Origin: Alphaproteobacteria bacterium
GTDB taxonomy: Bacteria > Pseudomonadota > Alphaproteobacteria > Rhodospirillales > Rhodospirillaceae
DNA length: 39,469 bases
Direction of reading: 5' to 3'
NCBI GenBank assembly: GCA_012103295.1
Contig: WLXB01000019.1
Location: 1-39,469, forward strand
Part shown: positions 6,861-14,969 of the stretch, in pieces
Position numbering within the stretch: the first letter of the stretch is position 1
Layout of the letters: each line of letters begins with the position of its first letter
The notes under the pieces: model-generated
Told to the model about the DNA's origin: nothing
Databases searched by the model: none
What the model saw: only the letters and a program-made list of their open reading frames with translations
Made by a program: the position numbers and the translations under genes

Positions 6861-7811
6861 CTGACACGACGCACCATGATGGGGGGAACAGCAGCCACGG
6901 CCGTGCCTCTCACCGCGTCGACCTTAAACAGCACCCCGACCCAAGCCAAAGAGACAAAATCAAATAAAGGAGCAAGACCAATGGATGTGGATCGCGCGTT
7001 TGTCAGAATCGAAGAAGGGCTGGTCCATTACCGGCATGCGGGAGAACACACCGAAGGTGGTCCTCTACCCCTGTATATGATGCACGCCGGACCAGGCTCC
7101 TCGAAAGGTCTGTCGGGGTTGGTCGCGGCCCTGGGTGAAACCCGCCGGTGTATCGCCGCCGACACCTTGGGCTTTGGGGAATCCGTGCCGCCGACGCCGG
7201 AAGAACCGGACCTCATTTATTACGCCGATAGCGTCATCCGTATTTGGGACAAGCTCGGCCTGGATAAAGTGGATGTCTATGGCAGCCACACCGGTGCCAA
7301 CATTGGCCTGGAAATCGCCATCGCCCATCCAGACCGGGTACGCAAGTTGGTGTTCGACGGCGTTGCCTTGTTCGATCCGGCCCTCGCTGCTGACATGCTC
7401 GAAAATTATGCGCCGAAGATTCAGCCGCAAGAAAACGGCGAGCATTTCATTTGGGCGTGGAACTTCATGCGCGACATGGGCCTCTACTTCCCCCACTACA
7501 TGAAAGACAAAGAACACTATTTGGGCAAAGAACCCTGGCCGGCATCAACCCTCCACAATGGGGTTATGGAAGTGATGAAAGCGCTGGACCACTACTACAA
7601 GGGCTACAACGCCGTGTTCCGCCACAAGACCCACGACCGTCTGCCCCTGTTGACCGTGCCGACCTTCTGCATGGCCCACGAAGCAGACCCACTGCATGTC
7701 TCAGTCGAGGAAGCAGCAGCGCTGGTGCCCAATTCAGAACATCTGGTGTTGGCTTTCAACTCGGGCACACAAGATAAAGTCGACGCCGTCACTAAGTACC
7801 TGGATGCGTAA
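6858..7811 (+). CDS. Tat-exported alpha/beta-hydrolase-fold protein, His in place of the nucleophile
   Basis: The product has 317 residues from ATG 6858, chosen for the GGGGAG ribosome binding site and the TRRTMMGG twin-arginine signal. GTG 6792 would add 22 residues. The fold is clear: HAGPG oxyanion region at 76-80, DTLGFGES at 102-109, the nucleophile elbow at 142-146, and a late ADPLH acid turn. The elbow reads GSHTG, so the nucleophile position is H144 instead of Ser, Cys or Asp. Where family members have the catalytic GH near the C-terminus, the sequence is AFNSGTQDK with no His. It is therefore unlikely to be a normal esterase. The next gene starts right after its stop codon, so both form an operon. 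A relative with the same changes is at 20202-21098. Confidence 0.85.
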   Translation: MLTRRTMMGGTAATAVPLTASTLNSTPTQAKETKSNKGARPMDVDRAFVRIEEGLVHYRHAGEHTEGGPLPLYMMHAGPGSSKGLSGLVAALGETRRCIAADTLGFGESVPPTPEEPDLIYYADSVIRIWDKLGLDKVDVYGSHTGANIGLEIAIAHPDRVRKLVFDGVALFDPALAADMLENYAPKIQPQENGEHFIWAWNFMRDMGLYFPHYMKDKEHYLGKEPWPASTLHNGVMEVMKALDHYYKGYNAVFRHKTHDRLPLLTVPTFCMAHEADPLHVSVEEAAALVPNSEHLVLAFNSGTQDKVDAVTKYLDA

Positions 7812-8516
7812 ATGAAACTCTTCCACACAATCGCCGCGTTCGGATTTTTAGTCCTAGCGGGCAGTGCTTCTGCACAAGATGCCAAATTGTCTGACTTTCC
7901 CTTCTGGCAAAAAATGTCGGGATGGTGGGCCAGCGAGAACACCTATTTTACGGCGGATATGGACTACACCGTGCGGTCCTACAACAGTTTGGTCCACATC
8001 GAGCTGGATGGAAAAAAGTTCACGGAAAGCGAGCATCGCTTTTATCCGGCAGGCATCGCCACCACACGATACGGCAACGGCCTGATGGGTCCGGGCGAAG
8101 GTGTTGAACTGATCATCATCACGACCGGTGAACTGGTCGACGATGAGGGCACCTTGGGCAATGTCCACATGGATCACAGCTCCGGTCCGTTTGATCCCTC
8201 TGTCGAATACCGTGTGCTGAGCAACGATGACGGCGTTCGCGTCCGGCCCAATGCAAAGACCGGCATCGACACCTACCGCATGTACTTTAACTTCACGACG
8301 CCCAATCATCGGTTCAGGTCCAACGTCGGGCTGCTTTACGAAGAGGGTCAGGACATCGGCGGGTTACGCGCGTTTATCTTGTATCGGGATAAACGCATGA
8401 CGGGCGATGACTTCAAGGCCAAGCGCGCCGAGTTTAGAGCGCGTCACAATGTCAAAGTTCTCAGGGTTGTCGACCCTGACAACCCTGGGAAGTCGCTCGT
8501 TACCCGACTGGATTAG
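7812..8516 (+). CDS. Secreted protein of unknown function
   Basis: The product has 234 residues with a clear Sec signal peptide (about 1-21, ending SASA). I do not recognise the mature part. It is rich in aromatic and charged residues, begins with FPFWQKMSGWWASENTYF, and has alternating strands suggestive of a small beta-barrel or lipocalin-like fold. There are no cysteines or catalytic motif. The ATG follows the upstream stop codon directly, so translation is coupled to the alpha/beta-hydrolase-fold protein and the two may act together in the periplasm. Its stop overlaps by 4 nt the stop of the convergent DsbA-like gene. Confidence 0.8.
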   Translation: MKLFHTIAAFGFLVLAGSASAQDAKLSDFPFWQKMSGWWASENTYFTADMDYTVRSYNSLVHIELDGKKFTESEHRFYPAGIATTRYGNGLMGPGEGVELIIITTGELVDDEGTLGNVHMDHSSGPFDPSVEYRVLSNDDGVRVRPNAKTGIDTYRMYFNFTTPNHRFRSNVGLLYEEGQDIGGLRAFILYRDKRMTGDDFKAKRAEFRARHNVKVLRVVDPDNPGKSLVTRLD

Positions 8517-9169
8517 TTTTTGGCGCGGGCTTCCGCGACTTCTTTGGGAAAATCGATCGCTGAGGTGACTGTGTCCGACGACAGGCCCGAGAGCACTTTG
8601 CCCTCTACGATGTAACCGGGCACCACATTGATCCGCAGCTTGCGGGCGAGATTGAAATTCTCGAACAACTGGTCCGTCACCGCCGTTGAGTTCATATCTT
8701 CTTTGAGGCGGTCGATATCCAAGCCCACATTGGCTGCGATTTTGAACACCCGGTCTTCGTTTTCTAAAGAACCGCGGTGCCCCATCATCGCGTTATGAAA
8801 CGCCGCGTGTTTGCCCTGCATGTCTGCGGCCAAAGCCGCCTTTGAAGCGATGATTGATATTGGGCTGAGGATCGGGAAGTCTTTGATCACGAATTTGATG
8901 TTGCCGTCGGTTTTGACCAACTCTTTCAACCGAGGCTCGGCGGCTTTACAGAACGGACATTGGTAGTCGAAGAACTCAATGACCGTTACATCGCCATTTG
9001 GGTTCCCCATGATCGGGGTGCCCGGGTCTTGCTTAAGATCAAGGGCATACCGCACAGCGCGGTCATCCGCCTCTTTCTGCAAGGTCGCGTCTATGGCGTG
9101 GGCGGACCCGAGCGCGACAAAGCTAAACGCAATGACCAGAGCAGAAATCAATGTGGTGTGGATACGCAT
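8513..9169 (-). CDS. DsbA/Com1-like periplasmic thiol-disulfide oxidoreductase
   Basis: The protein has 218 residues with a Sec signal peptide (about 1-25, ending AHA). The thioredoxin-like domain starts with VTVIEFFDYQ and the redox motif C71-P-F-C74, carries the helical DsbA insertion in the middle, and has the cis-Pro in RINVVPGYIV (about 183-192). It belongs to the DsbA group that includes Com1 and BcrC-like proteins (FDYQCPFCK). It forms or exchanges disulfides in exported proteins. No DsbB gene is in the window. It lies 120 nt downstream of the DUF885 peptidase on the same strand and may share its transcript. Confidence 0.93.
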   Translation of the reverse strand: MRIHTTLISALVIAFSFVALGSAHAIDATLQKEADDRAVRYALDLKQDPGTPIMGNPNGDVTVIEFFDYQCPFCKAAEPRLKELVKTDGNIKFVIKDFPILSPISIIASKAALAADMQGKHAAFHNAMMGHRGSLENEDRVFKIAANVGLDIDRLKEDMNSTAVTDQLFENFNLARKLRINVVPGYIVEGKVLSGLSSDTVTSAIDFPKEVAEARAKN

Positions 9170-9289
9170 GATGCAACCCTCGGCAAGAGTGAAGCCTTAT
9201 TCAAGCACCACGAGACGTGATCCGTCGATGTCAAACGGTGGTCCGCACAGGGTTGTGAACAAAGGTCCGGACGAACCTACGCCAGGGAA

Positions 9290-11092
9290 TTAGGAACCAT
9301 TCGCCTCTGCAATCCAATCGCGCACCTGGCTTTCCAATATGTCTAACGGCAACGCACCGCTGGCCAGCACCACATCGTGGAAGGCGCGGATATCGAAGGC
9401 GTCGCCCAGCGCCTCTTCTGCCTCACTCCGCAACTCTAGAATTTTGAGCATGCCGATCTTGTAGGCGGTCGCCTGCCCCGGCATGACGATATAGCGCTCG
9501 ATGGATTTCACCGACTCGGCTTCCGGCGCTGGCGTGTTGTCTTGCAAATACTGAATGGCTTGCTCGCGGGTCCAGCGTTTGTCGTGCAGGCCGGTATCGA
9601 CAACCAAACGGCAAGCGCGCCATAGCTCCATGGAGAGTCGCCCGAAGTCGGCATAGGGGTCTTGGTACAGCCCCATCTCTTTCGGCAGGTATTCGGAATA
9701 GAGCCCCCAGCCTTCGATATAGGCGGTGTATCCGCCATAGCGACGGAACTTGGGAATCCCTTCAAGCTCCTGGGCAATGGCGATCTGCATGTGGTGACCT
9801 GGTATGGCCTCGTGATAGGCCAAGGCATCCAGTTCATAAACAGCCATGTCAGCCATGTCGTAGAGGTTGACGTAGTAGGTGCCAGGGCGCGTACCGTCCG
9901 GTGACGGAGATTGATAAAACGCCTTGCCTGCCGACTGTTCGCGGAAGGCCTCGACCGGCTTCACCAAAAGGTCGGCCTTCGGCAGTGTCGCGAAAGCGCC
10001 GTCGAGTCGGGTTTTCATGTCAGCGATGAGCGTGTCTGTCTTTTGCAAATAAGCGTCCCGGCCCTCTTCCGTATTAGGATAAAAAAACTGATCGTCTTCG
10101 CGCATGAAGGTGAAGAACGCTTGCAGGTCACCCTCAAACTCGACCTGCGCCATGATGCCGCGCATCTCATCGTGAATGCGGGCGACTTCGGCCAAACCGA
10201 GGTCATGAATTTCATCGGCGGTGAGGTCGGTGGTGGTTATTTCCTGTAACTGGTAGCGGTAATAGTCGTCACCGTCTGGATGCTTCCAGGCGCCATCGTC
10301 GGTGTTGGCAAGCGCCTGCTGCTCAAGCACCAGCTTCTTAAGCGCCGCGTATGCTGGAGCAACGGACTCGAGCAACGCTTGCTCCGCCCTAGCAATCAAA
10401 CCGGCTTTCTCATCATCGGCGATCTCCAGTTCGCCGACCTTTTTGCGGAAGTCTGCCAGCAAGGCGGTGTCTTCATCGCTGTTGTCATAGGGCCGCCCAG
10501 TCAGAACGTTGTCGATATCGCGGAGCACATGAGCAAAGACAAACTTGGGCGGCAGAATGCCCATCTCTTGCCCTTTCCGCATGAAGTCCATGGTGTAACC
10601 AAAGTTTTGAGGGATACCGTTGAGCCGCGCAACGTAGGCTTCGGCGTCTTCAACCGTATCGACGCGATGAATGTTAATCAGAAAGGCAGGCACATCGGAT
10701 TGAGCGCCAAACATCTGATTGACCTGATAGCCGTAATAGCGATAGCGCTCCGCTTCGAGGATGTTCTCCATGTCATCTTTGTACAGCCGATAACTCAGCT
10801 GAGCCTGATGATCCAACGCCGCAAAATCAAAAGCGTCTATGTCAGCAATGGTCTTGCGGGCGAAGTCCAAGTTTTCATCAAGGCGTTCGGGTGAGTGGTC
10901 ATCCCACTTGTCGTAGTCATCTTTGATGCCGAGATAAGATTGCCATGTCGGGCTACGGCTAACCCAAGCGTCAAAGCGCTCATCGAGGAACGTGTTGAAT
11001 CGTTCGGTTTCGGTTTGGGTCGGTGGCGAATCGCAGGAACTCAAGGCAACGGCCGCGACAGTGATAGCCAGTACAGAAATGAGATGTCTCAT
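9290..11092 (-). CDS. DUF885-family metallopeptidase-like lipoprotein
   Basis: The protein has 600 residues, starting with a lipoprotein signal (LSSC, Cys at about 20). It is largely helical and matches DUF885, whose hallmark HEAIPGHH lies at 427-434, a zincin-type HExxx(H) site, followed by FRRYGGYTAYIEGWGLYSEYL that supplies a downstream Glu ligand. Length agrees with family members (about 580-610). Such proteins are thought to be membrane-anchored metallopeptidases. The exact substrate is unknown. The gene follows the OppA-like gene after 33 nt on the same strand, so peptide cleavage and peptide uptake are probably expressed together. Confidence 0.92.
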   Translation of the reverse strand: MRHLISVLAITVAAVALSSCDSPPTQTETERFNTFLDERFDAWVSRSPTWQSYLGIKDDYDKWDDHSPERLDENLDFARKTIADIDAFDFAALDHQAQLSYRLYKDDMENILEAERYRYYGYQVNQMFGAQSDVPAFLINIHRVDTVEDAEAYVARLNGIPQNFGYTMDFMRKGQEMGILPPKFVFAHVLRDIDNVLTGRPYDNSDEDTALLADFRKKVGELEIADDEKAGLIARAEQALLESVAPAYAALKKLVLEQQALANTDDGAWKHPDGDDYYRYQLQEITTTDLTADEIHDLGLAEVARIHDEMRGIMAQVEFEGDLQAFFTFMREDDQFFYPNTEEGRDAYLQKTDTLIADMKTRLDGAFATLPKADLLVKPVEAFREQSAGKAFYQSPSPDGTRPGTYYVNLYDMADMAVYELDALAYHEAIPGHHMQIAIAQELEGIPKFRRYGGYTAYIEGWGLYSEYLPKEMGLYQDPYADFGRLSMELWRACRLVVDTGLHDKRWTREQAIQYLQDNTPAPEAESVKSIERYIVMPGQATAYKIGMLKILELRSEAEEALGDAFDIRAFHDVVLASGALPLDILESQVRDWIAEANGS

Positions 11093-11125
11093 TGTGTGGT
11101 CCTCGTATGAGCCGTTGGCGCGCCC

Positions 11126-12718
11126 TTATTCATCGACAAATGAAAGGTATCTCGTCCGGTGAGCGTTCGAAATATTATCAACAAAACCCTGTATGCGTTT
11201 TGAAACCAAAATGCGGTTGGTCGCGTAATCAAGCATAATGACCGGATGGTCATCGAGCATAATTTGCTCGGCTTGGGACATCAAACCCGCTCTCTTTTTC
11301 ATATCCAATGTCCGCGCGGCCTCGTTAACCAGTTTATCAAATTCTGGATTGCAATACCGCGCCCAGTTCATTGGGCCGGAATCACACAGCAAAAGGTAGA
11401 GGAAGTTGTAGGGGTCGTTGTAATCGGCATGCCAGCCGCCATCCCCCATTTCGTAGTCGCCCTGATCCATCTTGCCGTAGGAAATGCGGGAATCGTAGGC
11501 CGCGATTTCAGCGATAACGCCAGCACGCCGGAACATGGCCGCAACGGCTGACAGTCGGCGAGTGTTGTCGTATGAGCCCCGATAAGAAAGCTCAAACCGT
11601 AGCGGATTGTCTTCGGAGTACCCGGCCTCCGCCAAGAGGCGCTGCGCTTCGGCCACGCGGTCGGGCATCGTCATGTTGACGAACTCCACTTGGGCGCCAG
11701 GCTGATGATTAGCCGTCTCGGGCGGGACGAAAGCGTAGGCCGACCGTGCGCCAACCGCAACAATTCGATCATTGATAATTTCACGGTCGACCAGCAGCGA
11801 TACCGCTTTGCGCACGCGTTTATCGTTGAAGGGCGGACGGGTCGTGTTCATCGGCAAAAACCGATTGCCGAGGCTGGGTACGACGCGCGCTTCGTCCGGA
11901 AGCCTTTGCTTCACCGCTTCGAGTTGGGCAGACGGGAAACCTTCGGTCATTAGGTTTGTGTCCAACTCACCGGCCTCGAACATCTTTAAGCCGGTGCGAC
12001 TATCCGCGATGGGATAGTAAAATACCGTATCTATGGCGACGTTCGCCGCATCATAAAATTTGGGGTTCTTGGATACCTTCACATGGGAGTTTGTCACCCA
12101 CTCCTGCAATACATACGCCCCATTCGTGACCATATTGCCGGCCTTAACCCAATCCTCACCGAGCACGGCAAAGACATGCTGTGGAATTGGGTAGGTCGTA
12201 TAGTGTGCCAGCAATTGCGTGAAAAACGGCACTGGACTTTCCAGTGTGATCTCAACTGTCTGTGAATCGAGGGCAACCACGCCGATTGTGTCCGGGTTCA
12301 TTTTTCCGGTGTTGATGGCGTGCGCATTTTTAATTGGAAACAAGAGGGCCGCATATCGAGCGGCGGTGGCCGGATCCATGATCCGCCGCATGCCGAAGAC
12401 AAAATCGCTCGCTGTCACCTGGACACCGTCGGACCAAAGCAACCCGTCACGTAGAGTAAACGTATAGACCAATCCATCATCACTGACAGTCCAACTTTCA
12501 GCTGCCCCAGGGACGATATCCCCGTTTGCTGCCTCGGTTGTCAGACCTAGGAACATGTCACCGATAATCGCGTTCTCCCAGACTCCGGCAGCACGATGCG
12601 GGTCCAGTGAATCCGGCTCTTTACTATTGCCGCGATGCAGCACCGTTTCGGCGGTTGCAGTCCCGGTTATTCCAATTGCGAAAACCACAGCCAAGACCAC
12701 GTGCCGCAAAACAATCAT
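11126..12718 (-). CDS. ABC transporter substrate-binding protein, OppA/DppA type
   Basis: The product has 530 residues from ATG 12718, which follows TTTTTGGAG and gives a clean signal peptide (IVLRHVVLAVVFAIGITG, cleaved after TATA). The open frame extends to 12835 but adds an unsuitable N-terminus. The body is SBP family 5: KEPDSLDPHRA near the start, AESWTVSDDGLVYTFTLRDG, and LLWSDGVQVTASDFVFGMRR, all typical of oligopeptide-binding proteins. No ATPase or permease gene is adjacent, so the binding protein is orphaned here or works with a distant transporter. It heads the operon with the DUF885 peptidase. Confidence 0.93.
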   Translation of the reverse strand: MIVLRHVVLAVVFAIGITGTATAETVLHRGNSKEPDSLDPHRAAGVWENAIIGDMFLGLTTEAANGDIVPGAAESWTVSDDGLVYTFTLRDGLLWSDGVQVTASDFVFGMRRIMDPATAARYAALLFPIKNAHAINTGKMNPDTIGVVALDSQTVEITLESPVPFFTQLLAHYTTYPIPQHVFAVLGEDWVKAGNMVTNGAYVLQEWVTNSHVKVSKNPKFYDAANVAIDTVFYYPIADSRTGLKMFEAGELDTNLMTEGFPSAQLEAVKQRLPDEARVVPSLGNRFLPMNTTRPPFNDKRVRKAVSLLVDREIINDRIVAVGARSAYAFVPPETANHQPGAQVEFVNMTMPDRVAEAQRLLAEAGYSEDNPLRFELSYRGSYDNTRRLSAVAAMFRRAGVIAEIAAYDSRISYGKMDQGDYEMGDGGWHADYNDPYNFLYLLLCDSGPMNWARYCNPEFDKLVNEAARTLDMKKRAGLMSQAEQIMLDDHPVIMLDYATNRILVSKRIQGFVDNISNAHRTRYLSFVDE

Positions 12719-12866
12719 AGAAATGCTCCAAAAAGATCGGAAAATATCCCGGAACCATAACGGTTTCGGTCGCGTGGGAGTCAAGGTGAATCGAGCCGTG
12801 TTGACAGGGTCGCGGCCCCCGCTCACTCTTATCAAATAACCATCCCATCAGGCCAGGATCACGACC

Positions 12867-13973
12867 GTGCCAGACAGCCACAGCAACCGCCCACCGACCT
12901 TCGACGCCAAACAAAGCCGGGACTACACGGCGTTTCAGGAATTCATTCGCTGCTCGTATGTCACGGTAAATTCTAAAGTGGCCCAGGAAACCTATCGCGG
13001 CTATTTCCGTGAGCGGAACAAAGCTGGCGAACCTGAATCTCGGGAAACGGCAGCACAGATCATGGATCACCTGCCCCAGTTCCAGCTGAAGGCCTGGAGC
13101 GTGCGCAATTTGCGCCGCTTGAAGTACAGCCAGCCCGATGTCGGCATCGACACGATGGTTCAAAACCAAAGCGAGACCCTCGACGAAGAGCTCAACGCCC
13201 TGGTCGCAGATGCGGGTGATGATCTGGTTCTCAATCCGGATATCAAAATGCCGGACTATTTTGAATGGGTTGATTTTCATCAGCAGCCGGGTGGCGTTTG
13301 GCGCGACGATGTTGATGGCCTTATTTACGACTACGGCCGCCGCACCACCAACCCGAATCAATCCGATCCCAACAAAGTCTATCACCTGATGTGGGAGCAT
13401 CTGCCAAAGGGCCGAGACTACAAACGCGTGCTCGATTGGGGCACCGGCCATGGCGGCGGTATCATCACCTGGATGGAACACCACCCGGAGTCAGAGGGAT
13501 ATGGCGTCGACATTGCGGCACCTTGTTTGAAACTGGCCCACGTCCGTGCACGCGAAGCCGGTGTGCCAGTTAAATTCTCACAGCAAGACATCATGAATAT
13601 GGATTACGAAGACGAGTCCTTCGACATGGTGTTTCACATGTTTATGTTCCACGAGTTTCCACAGCAGGTCACACCGGACCTCTTCAAAGAAGTGCGCCGC
13701 ATCCTCAAGCCGGGCGGCGTGTTTATCGGCATGGAGATCGCGCTGGTCCCCGACCAACCGGCACAGCACATCATGCAGTTCAATGATGCGTGGCTGAACA
13801 ACGAGCCCTATATGCCAGCCTGTGTGGAAGCCGACTACGTAGCAATGGGCACAGCCGCTGGTTTCTCGTCATCTAAAGCCATTGAGGCAACACAGAACAA
13901 GGAAGCGCTCGGCCCAACGGCAAAGGACACACCGCCGAAGATCACCTGGAACTACTACGTGATGGAAAAGTGA
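12867..13973 (+). CDS. Class I SAM-dependent methyltransferase
   Basis: The product has 368 residues. The Rossmann methyltransferase domain fills the second half: motif I VLDWGTGHGG at 188-197, acidic GYGVDIA at 211-217, SQQDIMNMDY as motif II, and the RRILKPGGVF strand-turn as motif III. The first 170 residues are a helical extension that may hold the acceptor substrate, which I cannot identify. The start is GTG 12867, since no better ATG lies in frame before the conserved part. It leads an operon with the coiled-coil protein (13 nt gap) and the RidA-like protein. It is divergent from the OppA gene. Confidence 0.9.
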   Translation: MPDSHSNRPPTFDAKQSRDYTAFQEFIRCSYVTVNSKVAQETYRGYFRERNKAGEPESRETAAQIMDHLPQFQLKAWSVRNLRRLKYSQPDVGIDTMVQNQSETLDEELNALVADAGDDLVLNPDIKMPDYFEWVDFHQQPGGVWRDDVDGLIYDYGRRTTNPNQSDPNKVYHLMWEHLPKGRDYKRVLDWGTGHGGGIITWMEHHPESEGYGVDIAAPCLKLAHVRAREAGVPVKFSQQDIMNMDYEDESFDMVFHMFMFHEFPQQVTPDLFKEVRRILKPGGVFIGMEIALVPDQPAQHIMQFNDAWLNNEPYMPACVEADYVAMGTAAGFSSSKAIEATQNKEALGPTAKDTPPKITWNYYVMEK

Positions 13974-13986
13974 GAAAACAGAGTTC

Positions 13987-14334
13987 ATGAGTCAGTCCCA
14001 TTCCTTCAAAACCTACCACACCGGGCCGGTGACCGATAAAGAGCCGGTGTTGGTGCATGATCTGCCCCAGGACAGAATCATCTCAGCGCTAGTGACCCTC
14101 GCCGGTGAGCTCTACATGGTACGGGATCGGGTCAAAGTTCTTGAGGCGGAACTTGAGAAGCACGACATCTTGCCACCCGATGCCGTTGAGACCCACGAGG
14201 ACACAAAAGAGGAAGCCGCGGCTCGGACTGCAGACGCCCAAGCCTTCGCCGACCGGTTTTGGCTACAACTGACAATGTCCGATGAGCCGGTCTCGACCAT
14301 TGACCCAGCGATCAACAAGTATCTCGACGACTAA
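13987..14334 (+). CDS. Small cytosolic coiled-coil protein, unknown function
   Basis: The product has 115 residues with no signal peptide or membrane segment. The central part (about 30-58) is a heptad-like helix, ELYMVRDRVKVLEAELEKHD. A second helix follows (about 76-98), and the protein is acidic overall. I do not recognise the family. The start ATG lies 13 nt after the methyltransferase stop, so the two are cotranscribed and the small protein may be a partner of the enzyme, which is inference from spacing only. Confidence 0.75.
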   Translation: MSQSHSFKTYHTGPVTDKEPVLVHDLPQDRIISALVTLAGELYMVRDRVKVLEAELEKHDILPPDAVETHEDTKEEAAARTADAQAFADRFWLQLTMSDEPVSTIDPAINKYLDD

Positions 14335-14363
14335 ACTCCAACTCTCCCAGGAAGGACGTCACC

Positions 14364-14837
14364 ATGCCCCACTCTCACATGACGTTAACCACACTCGCCG
14401 GTTTGCTAGTATGCGGCATATTGTCGGCACCCGCCGTCGCCCAATCTACCGACAGTGGATCAACAAACATTTCGCGCAATCCAACCGGCGGCTACACCCA
14501 ACGCAGTATGGAAATTCCGCCGGGCTCTCGCATTCTATTCATCAGCGGTCAAACAGCGACAGATTCAGATGGCAACACACCAGCGGACGCAGACACTCAG
14601 GCCGACATTGTCTATGCCAAAGTTGGTCAGACTCTGAAGGATGCTGGGATGGATTGGAGCGATGTGGTCAAGACGAACCTTTATATGATCAACCCATCCG
14701 ACATCGGTGCGATTATCAAGGCTGGCGGCAAGCATAACCCTGGCGGCAAACAGGCCGGCACTTTGGTCTATGTCAAAGCGCTAGCATTGCCAGAAGTGTT
14801 ATTGGAATTGGAAGCCGTCGCCGCTAAGAAGGACTAA
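14364..14837 (+). CDS. Exported RidA/YjgF-like protein without the catalytic Arg
   Basis: The protein has 157 residues with a Sec signal peptide (about 1-27, ending AVAQ) and a RidA-type core: ILFISGQTATDSDG, the helix VGQTLKDAGMDWSDVVKTNLYM, and the final strand LLELEAVA. RidA enzymes hydrolyse imines formed by PLP enzymes and need an Arg on the strand before the last one (AR-S-C-V-E-V in E. coli). In my alignment that strand reads AGTLVYV here, so the Arg is Gly. Exported RidA-like proteins without this Arg form a separate, poorly understood group. Start ATG 14364 has AGGAAGGA upstream. It is the third gene of the methyltransferase operon. Confidence 0.85.
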   Translation: MPHSHMTLTTLAGLLVCGILSAPAVAQSTDSGSTNISRNPTGGYTQRSMEIPPGSRILFISGQTATDSDGNTPADADTQADIVYAKVGQTLKDAGMDWSDVVKTNLYMINPSDIGAIIKAGGKHNPGGKQAGTLVYVKALALPEVLLELEAVAAKKD

Positions 14838-14871
14838 TCCTTCGCTTGGTCAGATCAGCTTTCGTTTGCTG

Positions 14872-14877
14872 TATAAT
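14872..14877 (+). promoter_or_regulatory. Likely -10 element for the pldA gene
   Basis: TATAAT matches the consensus exactly and lies 93 nt before the pldA ATG. No convincing -35 is found at 16-18 bp. TTGGTC at 14846 is 20 bp away. The promoter is likely but not proven. Confidence 0.4.
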
Positions 14878-14969
14878 TCTGTCTAACGCATAGCGTTCAC
14901 AGGCAGCGCGCCTTTGGCGTGCATGAACACGTGCGTGCGCAGACCCATTTGAATACTCGGAGACTCCCG

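Noticed and set aside
10280-10894. 204-residue open frame on the plus strand
   Set aside because: It lies antisense within the well-supported DUF885 gene, has no recognisable domain or ribosome binding site, and its sequence looks like a reverse-frame shadow.
12801-12832. TTGACA at 12801-12806 as promoter for the methyltransferase
   Set aside because: The -35 is perfect, but no acceptable -10 occurs at 16-18 bp. The closest, TCTTAT, is 20 bp away.
12624-13484. 286-residue open frame on the minus strand
   Set aside because: It spans the antisense of the methyltransferase start, the divergent promoter and part of the OppA gene in another frame. No family is recognisable.
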